A stretch of 40,478 nt of DNA, taken from positions 1-40,478 of the forward strand of contig CAZJHS010000018.1 of NCBI GenBank assembly GCA_964545895.1, given 5' to 3'. Positions 22,824-30,770 of this stretch are shown one piece after another. A program made the translations under genes and the position numbers. Positions within the stretch are counted from its first letter, which is position 1. Each line of letters starts with the position of its first letter. Source of the stretch: UBA6183 sp964545895. Lineage in GTDB: Bacteria > Bacteroidota > Bacteroidia > UKL13-3. The notes under the pieces were generated by a model. That model was not told the origin of the DNA. It saw only the letters and a list, made by a program, of their open reading frames with translations, and did not search any database.

Positions 22824-23795
22824 TTACCCTAAGAATTCTTTTAAGGATGCTATGTTTGGCACATTTAAAGAATCAACCCCACGTTCATCAGCAATAAAAA
22901 GCGAAAGCCAATCTAATCGATGTATTAACTCTAATACACCAACCACATTGTATTGGTCCATAGTAATGTTTATTACTTGGTGATTTTCTGTTTCTAGTAA
23001 ACGTTGTATAAACTCAAACCTACTAGTTACGCGTTGGTTTAAGCCACTATTAAGTATAAAGTATAAAGAGTTTAATTTACCATAGTAACTCTCAATTACA
23101 TTGTGGTTCATTTCGGGTAATGTATGTACAAAACACTCGTGCTTGGCATTTTCTTGCACTTGTTGTGCAAATCGTATAGCAATTGGTTCTGTTGCAGCAT
23201 CAGCTAGTAACACAAACTTGGTATTTATTTGATGCTTGATGGTGTTAAATAAACTCAAAGCATCATCGCGGTACGATTGGAAATCTAAAACAGCTGCAGC
23301 TGCGCTTTGCAACTCTAGCTTATAATCTTTACCAATTAATTCGCCTATTAATAAAATTAAATAAGTAAGCGAAAAACCTAAAGCCATGCGCGGCTGAAAA
23401 CCACCTTGCATGGTAAGTAAATACTTGTTGTGCTGTTTGGCTAACTCGGCTAATTTACCGCCTGTGCTTAGTGCTAAAATAGAACAATTGCGCTCAATAG
23501 CCTGATTGAACACAGTAATGGTTTCTTCTGTATTTCCGCTGTATGATGCTGCAATTACCAGCGTTTTTTCATTAGCAAAAGCAGGTAAGTTATAATCAGC
23601 TAAACACACTACAGGAACAGGCATAGTTGAAGTAAAAAATGCTTTTACCAATTGTCCGCCAATGCCACTGCCTCCCAAACCTGCTATTATTATTGCATTA
23701 TAGTTTGTTGCATTTAATCCATGTGCATGGTAATTATTTACCGAATAGTTAATCTGATTGCCAAACTGTTTTAATGCCTCGTGCTGTTCACTCAT
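22824..23795 (-). CDS. Bifunctional phosphoglucose/phosphomannose isomerase, SIS domain
   Basis: 323 residues. Two SIS domains: the first has IIIAGLGGSGIGGQLVKAFF and VIAASYSGNTEETI; the second, from about 190, carries the isomerase C-terminal region with LPEMNHNVIESYYGK. This is the short PGI/PMI family, which interconverts fructose-6-P with glucose-6-P and mannose-6-P. It starts 4 bp after rfbA on the minus strand and is followed by the CpsB-like gene, so it probably supplies hexose phosphates for surface glycans. Which isomerisation dominates cannot be told. Confidence 0.9.
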   Translation of the reverse strand: MSEQHEALKQFGNQINYSVNNYHAHGLNATNYNAIIIAGLGGSGIGGQLVKAFFTSTMPVPVVCLADYNLPAFANEKTLVIAASYSGNTEETITVFNQAIERNCSILALSTGGKLAELAKQHNKYLLTMQGGFQPRMALGFSLTYLILLIGELIGKDYKLELQSAAAAVLDFQSYRDDALSLFNTIKHQINTKFVLLADAATEPIAIRFAQQVQENAKHECFVHTLPEMNHNVIESYYGKLNSLYFILNSGLNQRVTSRFEFIQRLLETENHQVINITMDQYNVVGVLELIHRLDWLSLFIADERGVDSLNVPNIASLKEFLG

Positions 23796-23799
23796 TCTA

Positions 23800-24663
23800 T
23801 TACTTCTTAATTAAATTTATCAAATATTGTCCATAGCCGCTCTTTAATAATTTTTGAGCTTCGGTTTTTAATTGTTCATCGTTTATCCAACCATTTTTAT
23901 AAGCAATTTCTTCAATGCAACCTACCTTCAACCCTTGTCGCTCTTCAATTACTTGCACAAATTGTCCGGCTTGCATTAACGAGGCAAAAGTACCTGTATC
24001 AAGCCATGCAGTGCCGCGCTGTAAAACGCCAACTTTAAGTTTTTTACGTTCTAAGTAAATTCTATTTACATCAGTTATTTCTAACTCTCCACGTGGAGAT
24101 GGTTTGATGTTTTTGGCTATTTCTACAACTTCATTATCGTAAAAATATAACCCAGGAACTGCATAATTAGATTTTGGATGGGTAGGTTTTTCTTCAATGC
24201 TTAACGCGTGCATATTTTCATCAAACTCCACCACACCATATCTCTCAGGGTCGCTAACGTGGTAAGCAAAAACAACACCACCATCAGGGTCGTTATTTTC
24301 TCTCAAAAGCTTGCTTAAGCCTGCACTAAAGAAAATATTATCGCCTAAAACTAGGGCTACTTTATCATTACCAATAAATTTTTCGCCAATTATAAATGCT
24401 TGTGCAAGTCCATCTGGACTTGGCTGTTCGGCATACTCAAAGCGACATCCAATTTGGCTTCCATCACCCAATAGTTTTTTAAAACCAGGTAAATCGTGTG
24501 GGGTTGAAATAATAAGTACTTCCTTTATACCCGCCAACATAAGCACCGATAATGGATAGTATATCATGGGTTTATCGTACACCGGCATTAGCTGTTTGCT
24601 TACTGCTAATGTAAGTGGATGTAAACGTGTGCCGCTTCCACCGGCAAGTATAATTCCTTTCAT
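23800..24663 (-). CDS. rfbA: Glucose-1-phosphate thymidylyltransferase
   Basis: 287 residues, standard for RfbA/RmlA. The nucleotidyltransferase signature is GGSGTRLHPLTLAVSKQLMP, with KPMIYYPLSVLMLAGI and LVLGDNIFFSAGLSKLL downstream and GVVEFDENMHALSIEEKP in the core. It makes dTDP-glucose, the substrate of RfbB encoded just upstream in the transcript. rfbC and rfbD are not in the window, so the final sugar (rhamnose or another 6-deoxyhexose) is open. A palindromic hairpin separates it from rfbB. Confidence 0.97.
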   Translation of the reverse strand: MKGIILAGGSGTRLHPLTLAVSKQLMPVYDKPMIYYPLSVLMLAGIKEVLIISTPHDLPGFKKLLGDGSQIGCRFEYAEQPSPDGLAQAFIIGEKFIGNDKVALVLGDNIFFSAGLSKLLRENNDPDGGVVFAYHVSDPERYGVVEFDENMHALSIEEKPTHPKSNYAVPGLYFYDNEVVEIAKNIKPSPRGELEITDVNRIYLERKKLKVGVLQRGTAWLDTGTFASLMQAGQFVQVIEERQGLKVGCIEEIAYKNGWINDEQLKTEAQKLLKSGYGQYLINLIKK

Positions 24664-24684
24664 GTATTGATTTTTTTAAATGGC

Positions 24685-24712
24685 AAAAGGATTAACAGCT
24701 GTTAATCCTTTT
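24685..24712 (-). terminator. Perfect 28-bp palindromic hairpin between rfbB and rfbA
   Basis: AAAAGGATTAAC, AGCT, GTTAATCCTTTT: 12-bp arms around a 4-nt centre. With T at the end of the arm it can act as an attenuating or partial terminator in the 122-bp gap inside an otherwise tight operon. Confidence 0.75.
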
Positions 24713-24785
24713 GGATTTGTACCTTATGTATGCTCCAAACTTGCCTTGCAAAATAGCAAACGGCAAGTTAATAAAAAGTTATAAA

Positions 24786-25844
24786 TTACCTATTGGCGTA
24801 CATTTTATTGTAATAGTTTTGATAGTTACCGCTGGTAACTTCATCCATCCAGGCTTGGTTGTCCATGTACCAATCAATAGTACGTTCTATACCTTCTTCA
24901 AATTGTAGCGATGGTTTCCAACCTAATTCATGCATAATCTTATTCGCATCAATGGCATAACGCAAATCATGTCCTGCACGGTCGGTTACATAAGTAATTA
25001 ACTTTTCCGATTCGCCAGCTTCACGTCCCAAACGCTTATCCATGGCCTTGCAAATTACTTTTATCAAATCAATATTAGTCCATTCGTTAAAGCCACCAAT
25101 ATTGTAAGTTTCGCCTACTTTTCCTTTATGGAAAACATCATCAATGGCACGGGCATGGTCTACCACATATAACCAATCGCGTACGTTTTCGCCTTTACCA
25201 TAAACTGGTAATGGTTTATTATTTCTGATGTTATTAATGAATAACGGAACTAATTTTTCGGGGAATTGATTTGGTCCATAATTGTTAGAACAATTACTTA
25301 AAACCACACGAATTTTATAAGTGTTGTGATATGCACGCACAAAATGATCACTTGCAGCTTTACTCGCACTGTATGGGCTTTGTGGGTCGTAAGGAGTAGT
25401 TTCTAAAAAGAATCCACCATCGTGTAAGCTTCCATAAACCTCATCAGTAGATACATGATAAAATAGCTTATCGCTCATGTTATCTTTCCATGCAGATTTT
25501 GCGGCATTAAGTAAGTTAACAGTTCCTACCACGTTGGTCATTACAAAATCCATAGGATTTGTAATACTTCTGTCCACATGGCTTTCGGCAGCTAAATGTA
25601 TAACATCTGTAAAGCCATATTTCCCAAACAATCCATTAATCTCTGCTGCATCAACTAAATCAGCTTTAATAAATGTATAGTTAGGTGCATTTTCTATGTC
25701 GGTAATGTTTTTAAGATTACCCGCATAGGTTAATTTGTCTAAGTTATAAATATGATAATCGGGGTACTTATTTACAAATAATCGCACCACATGCGAGCCA
25801 ATAAATCCTGCACCACCAGTAATTAAAATCTTCTTTTTTGTCAT
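24786..25844 (-). CDS. rfbB: dTDP-glucose 4,6-dehydratase
   Basis: The 352-residue extended short-chain dehydrogenase has the NAD-binding motif GGAGFIGSHVVRLF, HLAAESHVDRSI, VSTDEVYGSL, the catalytic YSASKAASDHFVRAY, NNYGPNQFPEK and DWLYVVDHARAI. The DE pair in STDEVYG is the dehydratase signature. It converts dTDP-glucose to dTDP-4-keto-6-deoxyglucose. It is 27 bp after galE in the same transcript. Confidence 0.97.
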   Translation of the reverse strand: MTKKKILITGGAGFIGSHVVRLFVNKYPDYHIYNLDKLTYAGNLKNITDIENAPNYTFIKADLVDAAEINGLFGKYGFTDVIHLAAESHVDRSITNPMDFVMTNVVGTVNLLNAAKSAWKDNMSDKLFYHVSTDEVYGSLHDGGFFLETTPYDPQSPYSASKAASDHFVRAYHNTYKIRVVLSNCSNNYGPNQFPEKLVPLFINNIRNNKPLPVYGKGENVRDWLYVVDHARAIDDVFHKGKVGETYNIGGFNEWTNIDLIKVICKAMDKRLGREAGESEKLITYVTDRAGHDLRYAIDANKIMHELGWKPSLQFEEGIERTIDWYMDNQAWMDEVTSGNYQNYYNKMYANR

Positions 25845-25871
25845 ACTAAATTTGTTGTGTTTGAAACACGT

Positions 25872-26903
25872 TTATTTATTTGCTGCTTTCAACTCTTGTA
25901 AGTGAAGCTCCCATTTCCAGGCTGTTTCTAAAGCATTTTCTAAACTACGTTCGGCCTTCCAGCCTAATTCGTTTATGGCTTTATCGCAGCTGGCAAAAAT
26001 TTGTACCACATCACCTTCTCTGCGTGGGCCAATGCTATAGTTTAGTTTTTTGCCACTTACTTTTTCAAAAGCAGTTATTGCTTCTAATACAGTATTGCCA
26101 TTGCCTGTGCCAATGTTAAAAACGGAAAATGGTTTAGCATTATTGTTTAAAAATTCAATAGCCTTTACGTGTGCTTTGGCTAAATCAACCACATGAATAA
26201 AATCGCGTATACAACTTCCATCACGTGTTGGGTAATCGTTACCAAACACAGTAAGTTTTTCGCGTATGCCAATGGCTGTTTGTGTAACAAACGGAATTAA
26301 GTTATTAGGAACTCCATTTGGCAATTCGCCAATTAAAGCAGTATCGTGTGCACCAATTGGGTTAAAGTAACGCAGCGCAACTACTTTTGTGTTTGATGAT
26401 TTGGATACATCAAACAGCATTTCTTCGCATATTTTTTTTGTATTACCGTATGGCGAGTTGGCCTTAACCACAGGCGAATCTTCTGTTATGGGAAGTGCAT
26501 CGGCTGTTACATCTCCATACACCGTGCAACTTGATGAGAATACTAAATTTTGAACTCCATGTTTTTGCATGGCTTCAACCAAATTTGCTGTACCACCCAC
26601 ATTATTTTCGTAGTAGGCTAAAGGTTTTTCAACCGATTCGCCCACCGCTTTGTATGCCGCAAAATGAATCACAGCTTTTATTTCAGGGTGCTTAACAAAC
26701 ACCTCATTTAGTGCTTGTTTATCTCTAATATCGGCTTTAATAAAATCAAAGCTTTTACCGGTAATTTTCTGAATGTTTTCTACTACTACAGGTGCAGAGT
26801 TTTCAAAATTATCAAGTGCAACAACACCATAGCCCGCATTTTGTAATTCAACTACTGTATGCGAACCTATAAAACCTGAACCGCCTGTTACTAATACTTT
26901 CAT
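25872..26903 (-). CDS. galE: UDP-glucose 4-epimerase
   Basis: 343 residues: GGSGFIGSHTVVELQ (NAD binding), VIHFAAYKAVGESVEKP, VFSSSCTVYGD with the SS-T triad member, catalytic NSPYGNTKKICEE, and ALRYFNPIGAH, all typical of GalE. It interconverts UDP-glucose and UDP-galactose for polysaccharide synthesis. First gene of the surface-sugar operon; the 164 bp upstream up to the next gene shows no clear feature. Confidence 0.96.
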   Translation of the reverse strand: MKVLVTGGSGFIGSHTVVELQNAGYGVVALDNFENSAPVVVENIQKITGKSFDFIKADIRDKQALNEVFVKHPEIKAVIHFAAYKAVGESVEKPLAYYENNVGGTANLVEAMQKHGVQNLVFSSSCTVYGDVTADALPITEDSPVVKANSPYGNTKKICEEMLFDVSKSSNTKVVALRYFNPIGAHDTALIGELPNGVPNNLIPFVTQTAIGIREKLTVFGNDYPTRDGSCIRDFIHVVDLAKAHVKAIEFLNNNAKPFSVFNIGTGNGNTVLEAITAFEKVSGKKLNYSIGPRREGDVVQIFASCDKAINELGWKAERSLENALETAWKWELHLQELKAANK

Positions 26904-27067
26904 GCTTATTTAAGGGTTTAAACGGCCTGCAAGATAAGAATTTGAGTAATAAAGTAAAGTACTTAATTGAGGTTAAACAATGCTAAAACCACGTATGCTT
27001 TTTACTACGTAAAATAGCTGTACATGAACTTGGTATTTTTTATCAGTATGCGTCAAGGCAAAACCTC

Positions 27068-27724
27068 CTACCACACCAGTTTTTGGGTGCTTTGGGTATT
27101 GTTATCAAACGTAACGGTTAGCATATACATACCTCTTTTTTCGGGCATTTGTATGCTTGTTGTATTGCTTTTGGCAATACTTTGGCCTATTAAATTATAA
27201 ATAGTAATAGATTTTACACCACTGTTTTGTACCTGTAGTGTGGTATTGTTTATGGTGTAATCTATTTTAACGGCATTGGCCTCGGTTAGGCCAGTAATAT
27301 TGCGGTAGTTTATGTTAAACCACACAGTATCAGCAATCAATAAATTTGTTTTGTGAAAAACTTTTACCCCAATTTTGGTAGCTCCTGTAAATTCGTTGGT
27401 AGCAACATGGTAACGCATAAAAACAGTGGTGTCGTTTTCACCAAAATCTTTAATAAATGCACCTGAGTTTGGAATCCCAATTTCGCAATTGCCGTTGTTG
27501 CATGCCGATAACTCCCAACGCGAATCAATTGAATCAAAAATAACCATCCATTTGTAATCAGTACTTATACTGTTTCGGGTATGAAATCGCATGTCGGTTT
27601 CAAAGTATAAGGTTGATTTGTGCGTGGTTAAATTTAATACTTTCCCGTTCGGAAAACTCATGCTTTGGGCAATGCTTACTACTGTTAAAAGGGTTAATAA
27701 AATTGCAGGTAAAAGTTTTTTCAT
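27068..27724 (-). CDS. Small secreted protein with T9SS-type sorting domain
   Basis: 218 residues with signal peptide MKKLLPAILLTLLTVVSIAQ. The N-terminal ~135 residues form a beta-rich domain (YKWMVIFDSIDSRWELSACN, RYHVATNEFTGATKIGVKVF) of unknown family with a Cys pair in SACNNGNCEIG. The last ~75 (VKIDYTINNTTLQVQ, SITIYNLIGQSIAK, MYMLTVTFDN, STQKLVW) match a type A sorting domain, though the YPNP motif at its start is missing. It starts 7 bp after the RidA gene, so they may be cotranscribed by chance of position. Confidence 0.78.
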   Translation of the reverse strand: MKKLLPAILLTLLTVVSIAQSMSFPNGKVLNLTTHKSTLYFETDMRFHTRNSISTDYKWMVIFDSIDSRWELSACNNGNCEIGIPNSGAFIKDFGENDTTVFMRYHVATNEFTGATKIGVKVFHKTNLLIADTVWFNINYRNITGLTEANAVKIDYTINNTTLQVQNSGVKSITIYNLIGQSIAKSNTTSIQMPEKRGMYMLTVTFDNNTQSTQKLVW

Positions 27725-27731
27725 GGTAGTA

Positions 27732-28112
27732 TTATTTAACGGCTACCACACTAATTTCTACATTAGCATTTAGGGGTAAGCGTGATACTTGCACGGTTTC
27801 GCGTGCGGGATAATTGCCCGAAAAGTAACTTCCGTAAGCCTCGTTAATGGCAGCAAAGTTTCCTAAATCAGTGCAGTAAATAGTAGTTTTTACTACGTGT
27901 GTAAAGTTCATATCAGCCGATTTTAAAATGGCCAATAAGTTTTCCATTACCTTTTTAGTTTCGTCAGTAATGTTATGCTGAATCATTTCGCCCGATACAG
28001 CATCTTTAGCCACTTGGCCGCTAGTGTATAAAGTATTTCCTACCAAAACAGCTGGGCTGTATGGGCCAATTGGGGTTGGAGAGTCTACGCTTGTAATAAT
28101 TTTCTTTTCCAT
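27732..28112 (-). CDS. RidA-family (YjgF/YER057c/UK114) enamine/imine deaminase
   Basis: The start is set at MEKKIITSVDSPTPIGPYSP, giving 126 residues, the usual RidA length. The open frame continues upstream, but that would overlap the divergent gene and add a hydrophobic segment foreign to the family. Signature pieces are GPYSPAVLVGNTLYTSGQ, VVKTTIYCTDLGNFAAINE and YPARETVQVSRLPLNANVEI (the conserved Arg plus the Glu-rich end strand). RidA hydrolyses reactive 2-aminoacrylate-type enamines from PLP enzymes. It shares a short palindromic intergenic region with the divergent gene. Confidence 0.93.
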   Translation of the reverse strand: MEKKIITSVDSPTPIGPYSPAVLVGNTLYTSGQVAKDAVSGEMIQHNITDETKKVMENLLAILKSADMNFTHVVKTTIYCTDLGNFAAINEAYGSYFSGNYPARETVQVSRLPLNANVEISVVAVK

Positions 28113-28124
28113 ATGCATTTGCAT

Positions 28125-28148
28125 GTTATTTTTGTTTTCAAAAATAAC
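28125..28148. promoter_or_regulatory. Palindromic bidirectional promoter: two face-to-face -7 boxes
   Basis: GTTATTTTTG, TTTT, CAAAAATAAC: 10-bp arms. The left arm contains TATTTTTG on the plus strand (28127-28134) and the right arm the same box on the minus strand (28146-28139). Both are perfect TAnnTTTG matches, one per divergent gene, in a 44-bp gap between the start codons. Confidence 0.65.
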
Positions 28149-28156
28149 AACTGCGC

Positions 28157-28840
28157 ATGAAGATTTTAGCAAGAGGAGAAAAATCATTAATAATAGAGTT
28201 AAAACAAAAGCTGTCATTGGCTGATGGTGATATCACAGAGGTGTATGATACTGATTTGCCAGCTATTGATTTACAAGTGTTTGATGTAATATTTGATTTG
28301 AACTTCGATAGCCATATGGATAACATACGTTACTATGCAAGCTTAACCGGAAAACCTGTTTTTGTGAGCACAGTAAAAGCCCAACTGGCAAAAGCAGCGC
28401 ATATTTATGGCCGCGAAATTGGATGCGCATTAATTGGCTTAAATGCCTTGCCAACCTTTATTAACAGGCCATTAGCGGAGGTTTCGTTGTTAAATAAAAA
28501 CGATGAACACGTTTTACAGCAAACCATGCAACAGCTAAATTGGGATTTTAAATTGGTTGAAGATAGAGTAGGTATGGTTACGCCTCGCATTGTGTTTATG
28601 ATTATTAACGAGGCTTGTTACACCTTACAAGAAGGTACGGCAAACCTAAAAGATATTGATACCAGCATGAAACTAGGCACCAATTATCCGTTTGGGCCTT
28701 TTGAGTGGGCCGATAAAGTTGGCATTAAGCACGTGTACGAAACTTTAGAAGCCATTTATACCGATACTCACGATGAGCGTTATAAAATATGTCCGCTCTT
28801 GAAAACCCTTTACCTTAAAAATGGGTCTTTCTATCATTAA
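28157..28840 (+). CDS. 3-hydroxyacyl-CoA dehydrogenase C-terminal-domain protein
   Basis: 227 residues. The C-terminal part (from about 120) has RVGMVTPRIVFMIINEACYT, then DIDTSMKLGTNYPFGPFEWA, the hallmark of the 3-hydroxyacyl-CoA/3-hydroxybutyryl-CoA dehydrogenase C-terminal domain. The N-terminal ~110 residues are shorter than a full Rossmann domain and lack a GxGxxG; the family's dinucleotide site seems lost or reduced. It may be a non-catalytic or divergent member. The last 20 bp overlap the start of the M1 peptidase gene, implying coupled translation. Confidence 0.82.
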   Translation: MKILARGEKSLIIELKQKLSLADGDITEVYDTDLPAIDLQVFDVIFDLNFDSHMDNIRYYASLTGKPVFVSTVKAQLAKAAHIYGREIGCALIGLNALPTFINRPLAEVSLLNKNDEHVLQQTMQQLNWDFKLVEDRVGMVTPRIVFMIINEACYTLQEGTANLKDIDTSMKLGTNYPFGPFEWADKVGIKHVYETLEAIYTDTHDERYKICPLLKTLYLKNGSFYH

Positions 28841-30770
28841 TACTAATTATTTGAGAACACTATTTTTATTGTTTGGGTTGATGGCTTACACCGCAACTCA
28901 AGCTCAGCATGTATGTGCGGTTGGAAAACAAAAAAGGGCAAACACCGTTTTGGCCAAAACATCCACTATTTCGCAAAGCAATTTAATGAATCAGTATGAT
29001 GTTAAGTTTCATCAACTAGATTTAAACCTTGAGCGCAATAGCACTTTAATAAGTGGTAGTGTACGCACGGTAGCCCAAGTTATTGCTCCCTCTTTAGATA
29101 CCTTTGGTTTTGAGTTGCATCAAAATCATACTATCGATTCGGTTAAAAGTGTAAGTGGCACATTATTAAATACTGTACGTAGCGCAAATTTTGCTTACGT
29201 TATTTTACCTAATACCATATCAAAATTTGGGTTGATAGATGTAACTATTTACTATCATGGTGATGGCTATGTGGCTGCAAGTGCAGCTATTGGTTCGGGT
29301 TTTAGTACAGGTACTTCAACACGTTGGGGAGCCCAAGCAACTTGGAGTTTAAGTCAACCTTACTCAGCTTACGAGTGGTTTCCGTGTAAGCAAGCTTTGC
29401 AAGATAAAGTAGATTCTGTTTTTGTAAACGTAACCACCAGTAACGATAATAAAGTGGGTGCAAACGGTGTACTTAAAAATGTAATTTCTTTACCCAATAA
29501 TAAAGTACGATACGAGTGGCAATCTCTTTACCCAACAGATTATTATTTAATCTCAGTAGCGGTATCAAATTATGTGGAGTATAACACCTACGCAAAATTG
29601 GATGGCGACTCAATGTTGATACAAAATTACGTGTATAACAACCCGCAAACACTCATTACTTTCAAACCATTTTTCGACCAAACAGCTGATATGATTACTG
29701 CGTTTTCGGGCATGTTTGGTAAATATCCATTTTGGAAAGAAAAATATGGTCATGCCATGGCTCCTTTTAGCGGTGGTATGGAGCATCAAACCATGACAAG
29801 TATTGGTGTTATTGATTTTAGCATTGTAGCACACGAGTTAGGTCACCAATGGTTTGGCGATCATGTAACCTGTCAAACTTGGGCCGATATTTGGCTTAAC
29901 GAAGGCTTTGCAACCTATTGCGAATACTTGGCTTTAGAAGCTTTAAATCCGGCAAATGCCCCACTCGAAATGAGCCAAGTGCATTTTACAGTAATGCAAC
30001 AACCAGGCGGGAGTATTGCATTTACTGATACCACAAACGTAAACCGTATTTTTGATTCGCGTCTTACTTATAATAAAGGTGGAGCATTTGTTCATACTTT
30101 ACGTTTCGAGATTAACAACGACTCGTTGTTTTTTGCGTTCTTAAAAAAGTACCAACAACAGTTTGCTTTTACTACAGCAAGTACAGCCGATTTTAAAAAT
30201 CTGTTAGAACAGTTTACTAAACGCGATTTTACACAAGTGTTTAATCAATGGTTTTATGGGCAAGGTTATCCAACCTTTAACGTAAAATGGAATCAATTAG
30301 ATGATACGCTTTTTATTCAATCAACCCAAACAGTAAGCAGCACCACACCTTTATTTATTACTCCTGTAGAGTTTAAAGTTACCACTGCTACAGGCGATAG
30401 TATTGTTCGTTTACAACAATCGCAATTGGTAAACACCTTTGTTTTGCCAATTAAAACAAAAGTTACCCAACTAACGGTCGATCCTAATAATTGGATTTTA
30501 AATAGTGCCGTAGTAACTAACGACCCCAATTGGGTTGGTTTGTTACAACCACAAGTAACTAAAACATTAGCCGCATACCCAAATCCTGTGCCTGATAAGC
30601 TTTATCTAGAAAATATTACATCAGGTTCAACGGTAAGTATATACAACCAAGTTGGGCAATTAGTATTAGAAGTATTAAATGCACAGCAAGGTATTGATGT
30701 AAGCAGCTTGCCAGCTGGTTTATATGTGGTAAAAAATCAATCATCAACCCTAAAAATTATTAAACAATAA
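28821..30770 (+). CDS. Secreted M1-family aminopeptidase with T9SS sorting domain
   Basis: 649 residues with a signal segment (TLFLLFGLMAYTATQAQ). The zinc site is complete, H338-E339-x2-H342-x18-E361, in VAHELGHQWFGDHVT and LNEGFATYCE. FSGGMEHQTM takes the place of the GAMEN exopeptidase motif. The last ~75 residues (LAAYPNPVPDKLYLEN ... SSTLKIIKQ) form a type A T9SS domain, so it acts on the cell surface or outside, removing N-terminal residues from peptides. It overlaps the upstream gene by 20 bp, and its stop shares a base with the next ATG. Confidence 0.95.
   Translation: MGLSIINTNYLRTLFLLFGLMAYTATQAQHVCAVGKQKRANTVLAKTSTISQSNLMNQYDVKFHQLDLNLERNSTLISGSVRTVAQVIAPSLDTFGFELHQNHTIDSVKSVSGTLLNTVRSANFAYVILPNTISKFGLIDVTIYYHGDGYVAASAAIGSGFSTGTSTRWGAQATWSLSQPYSAYEWFPCKQALQDKVDSVFVNVTTSNDNKVGANGVLKNVISLPNNKVRYEWQSLYPTDYYLISVAVSNYVEYNTYAKLDGDSMLIQNYVYNNPQTLITFKPFFDQTADMITAFSGMFGKYPFWKEKYGHAMAPFSGGMEHQTMTSIGVIDFSIVAHELGHQWFGDHVTCQTWADIWLNEGFATYCEYLALEALNPANAPLEMSQVHFTVMQQPGGSIAFTDTTNVNRIFDSRLTYNKGGAFVHTLRFEINNDSLFFAFLKKYQQQFAFTTASTADFKNLLEQFTKRDFTQVFNQWFYGQGYPTFNVKWNQLDDTLFIQSTQTVSSTTPLFITPVEFKVTTATGDSIVRLQQSQLVNTFVLPIKTKVTQLTVDPNNWILNSAVVTNDPNWVGLLQPQVTKTLAAYPNPVPDKLYLENITSGSTVSIYNQVGQLVLEVLNAQQGIDVSSLPAGLYVVKNQSSTLKIIKQ

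Noticed and set aside
28113..28217. N-terminal extension of the RidA gene with a hydrophobic segment
   Set aside because: It would overlap the divergent gene and the palindromic promoter, and RidA proteins have no such segment; the start at 28112 gives the family length.
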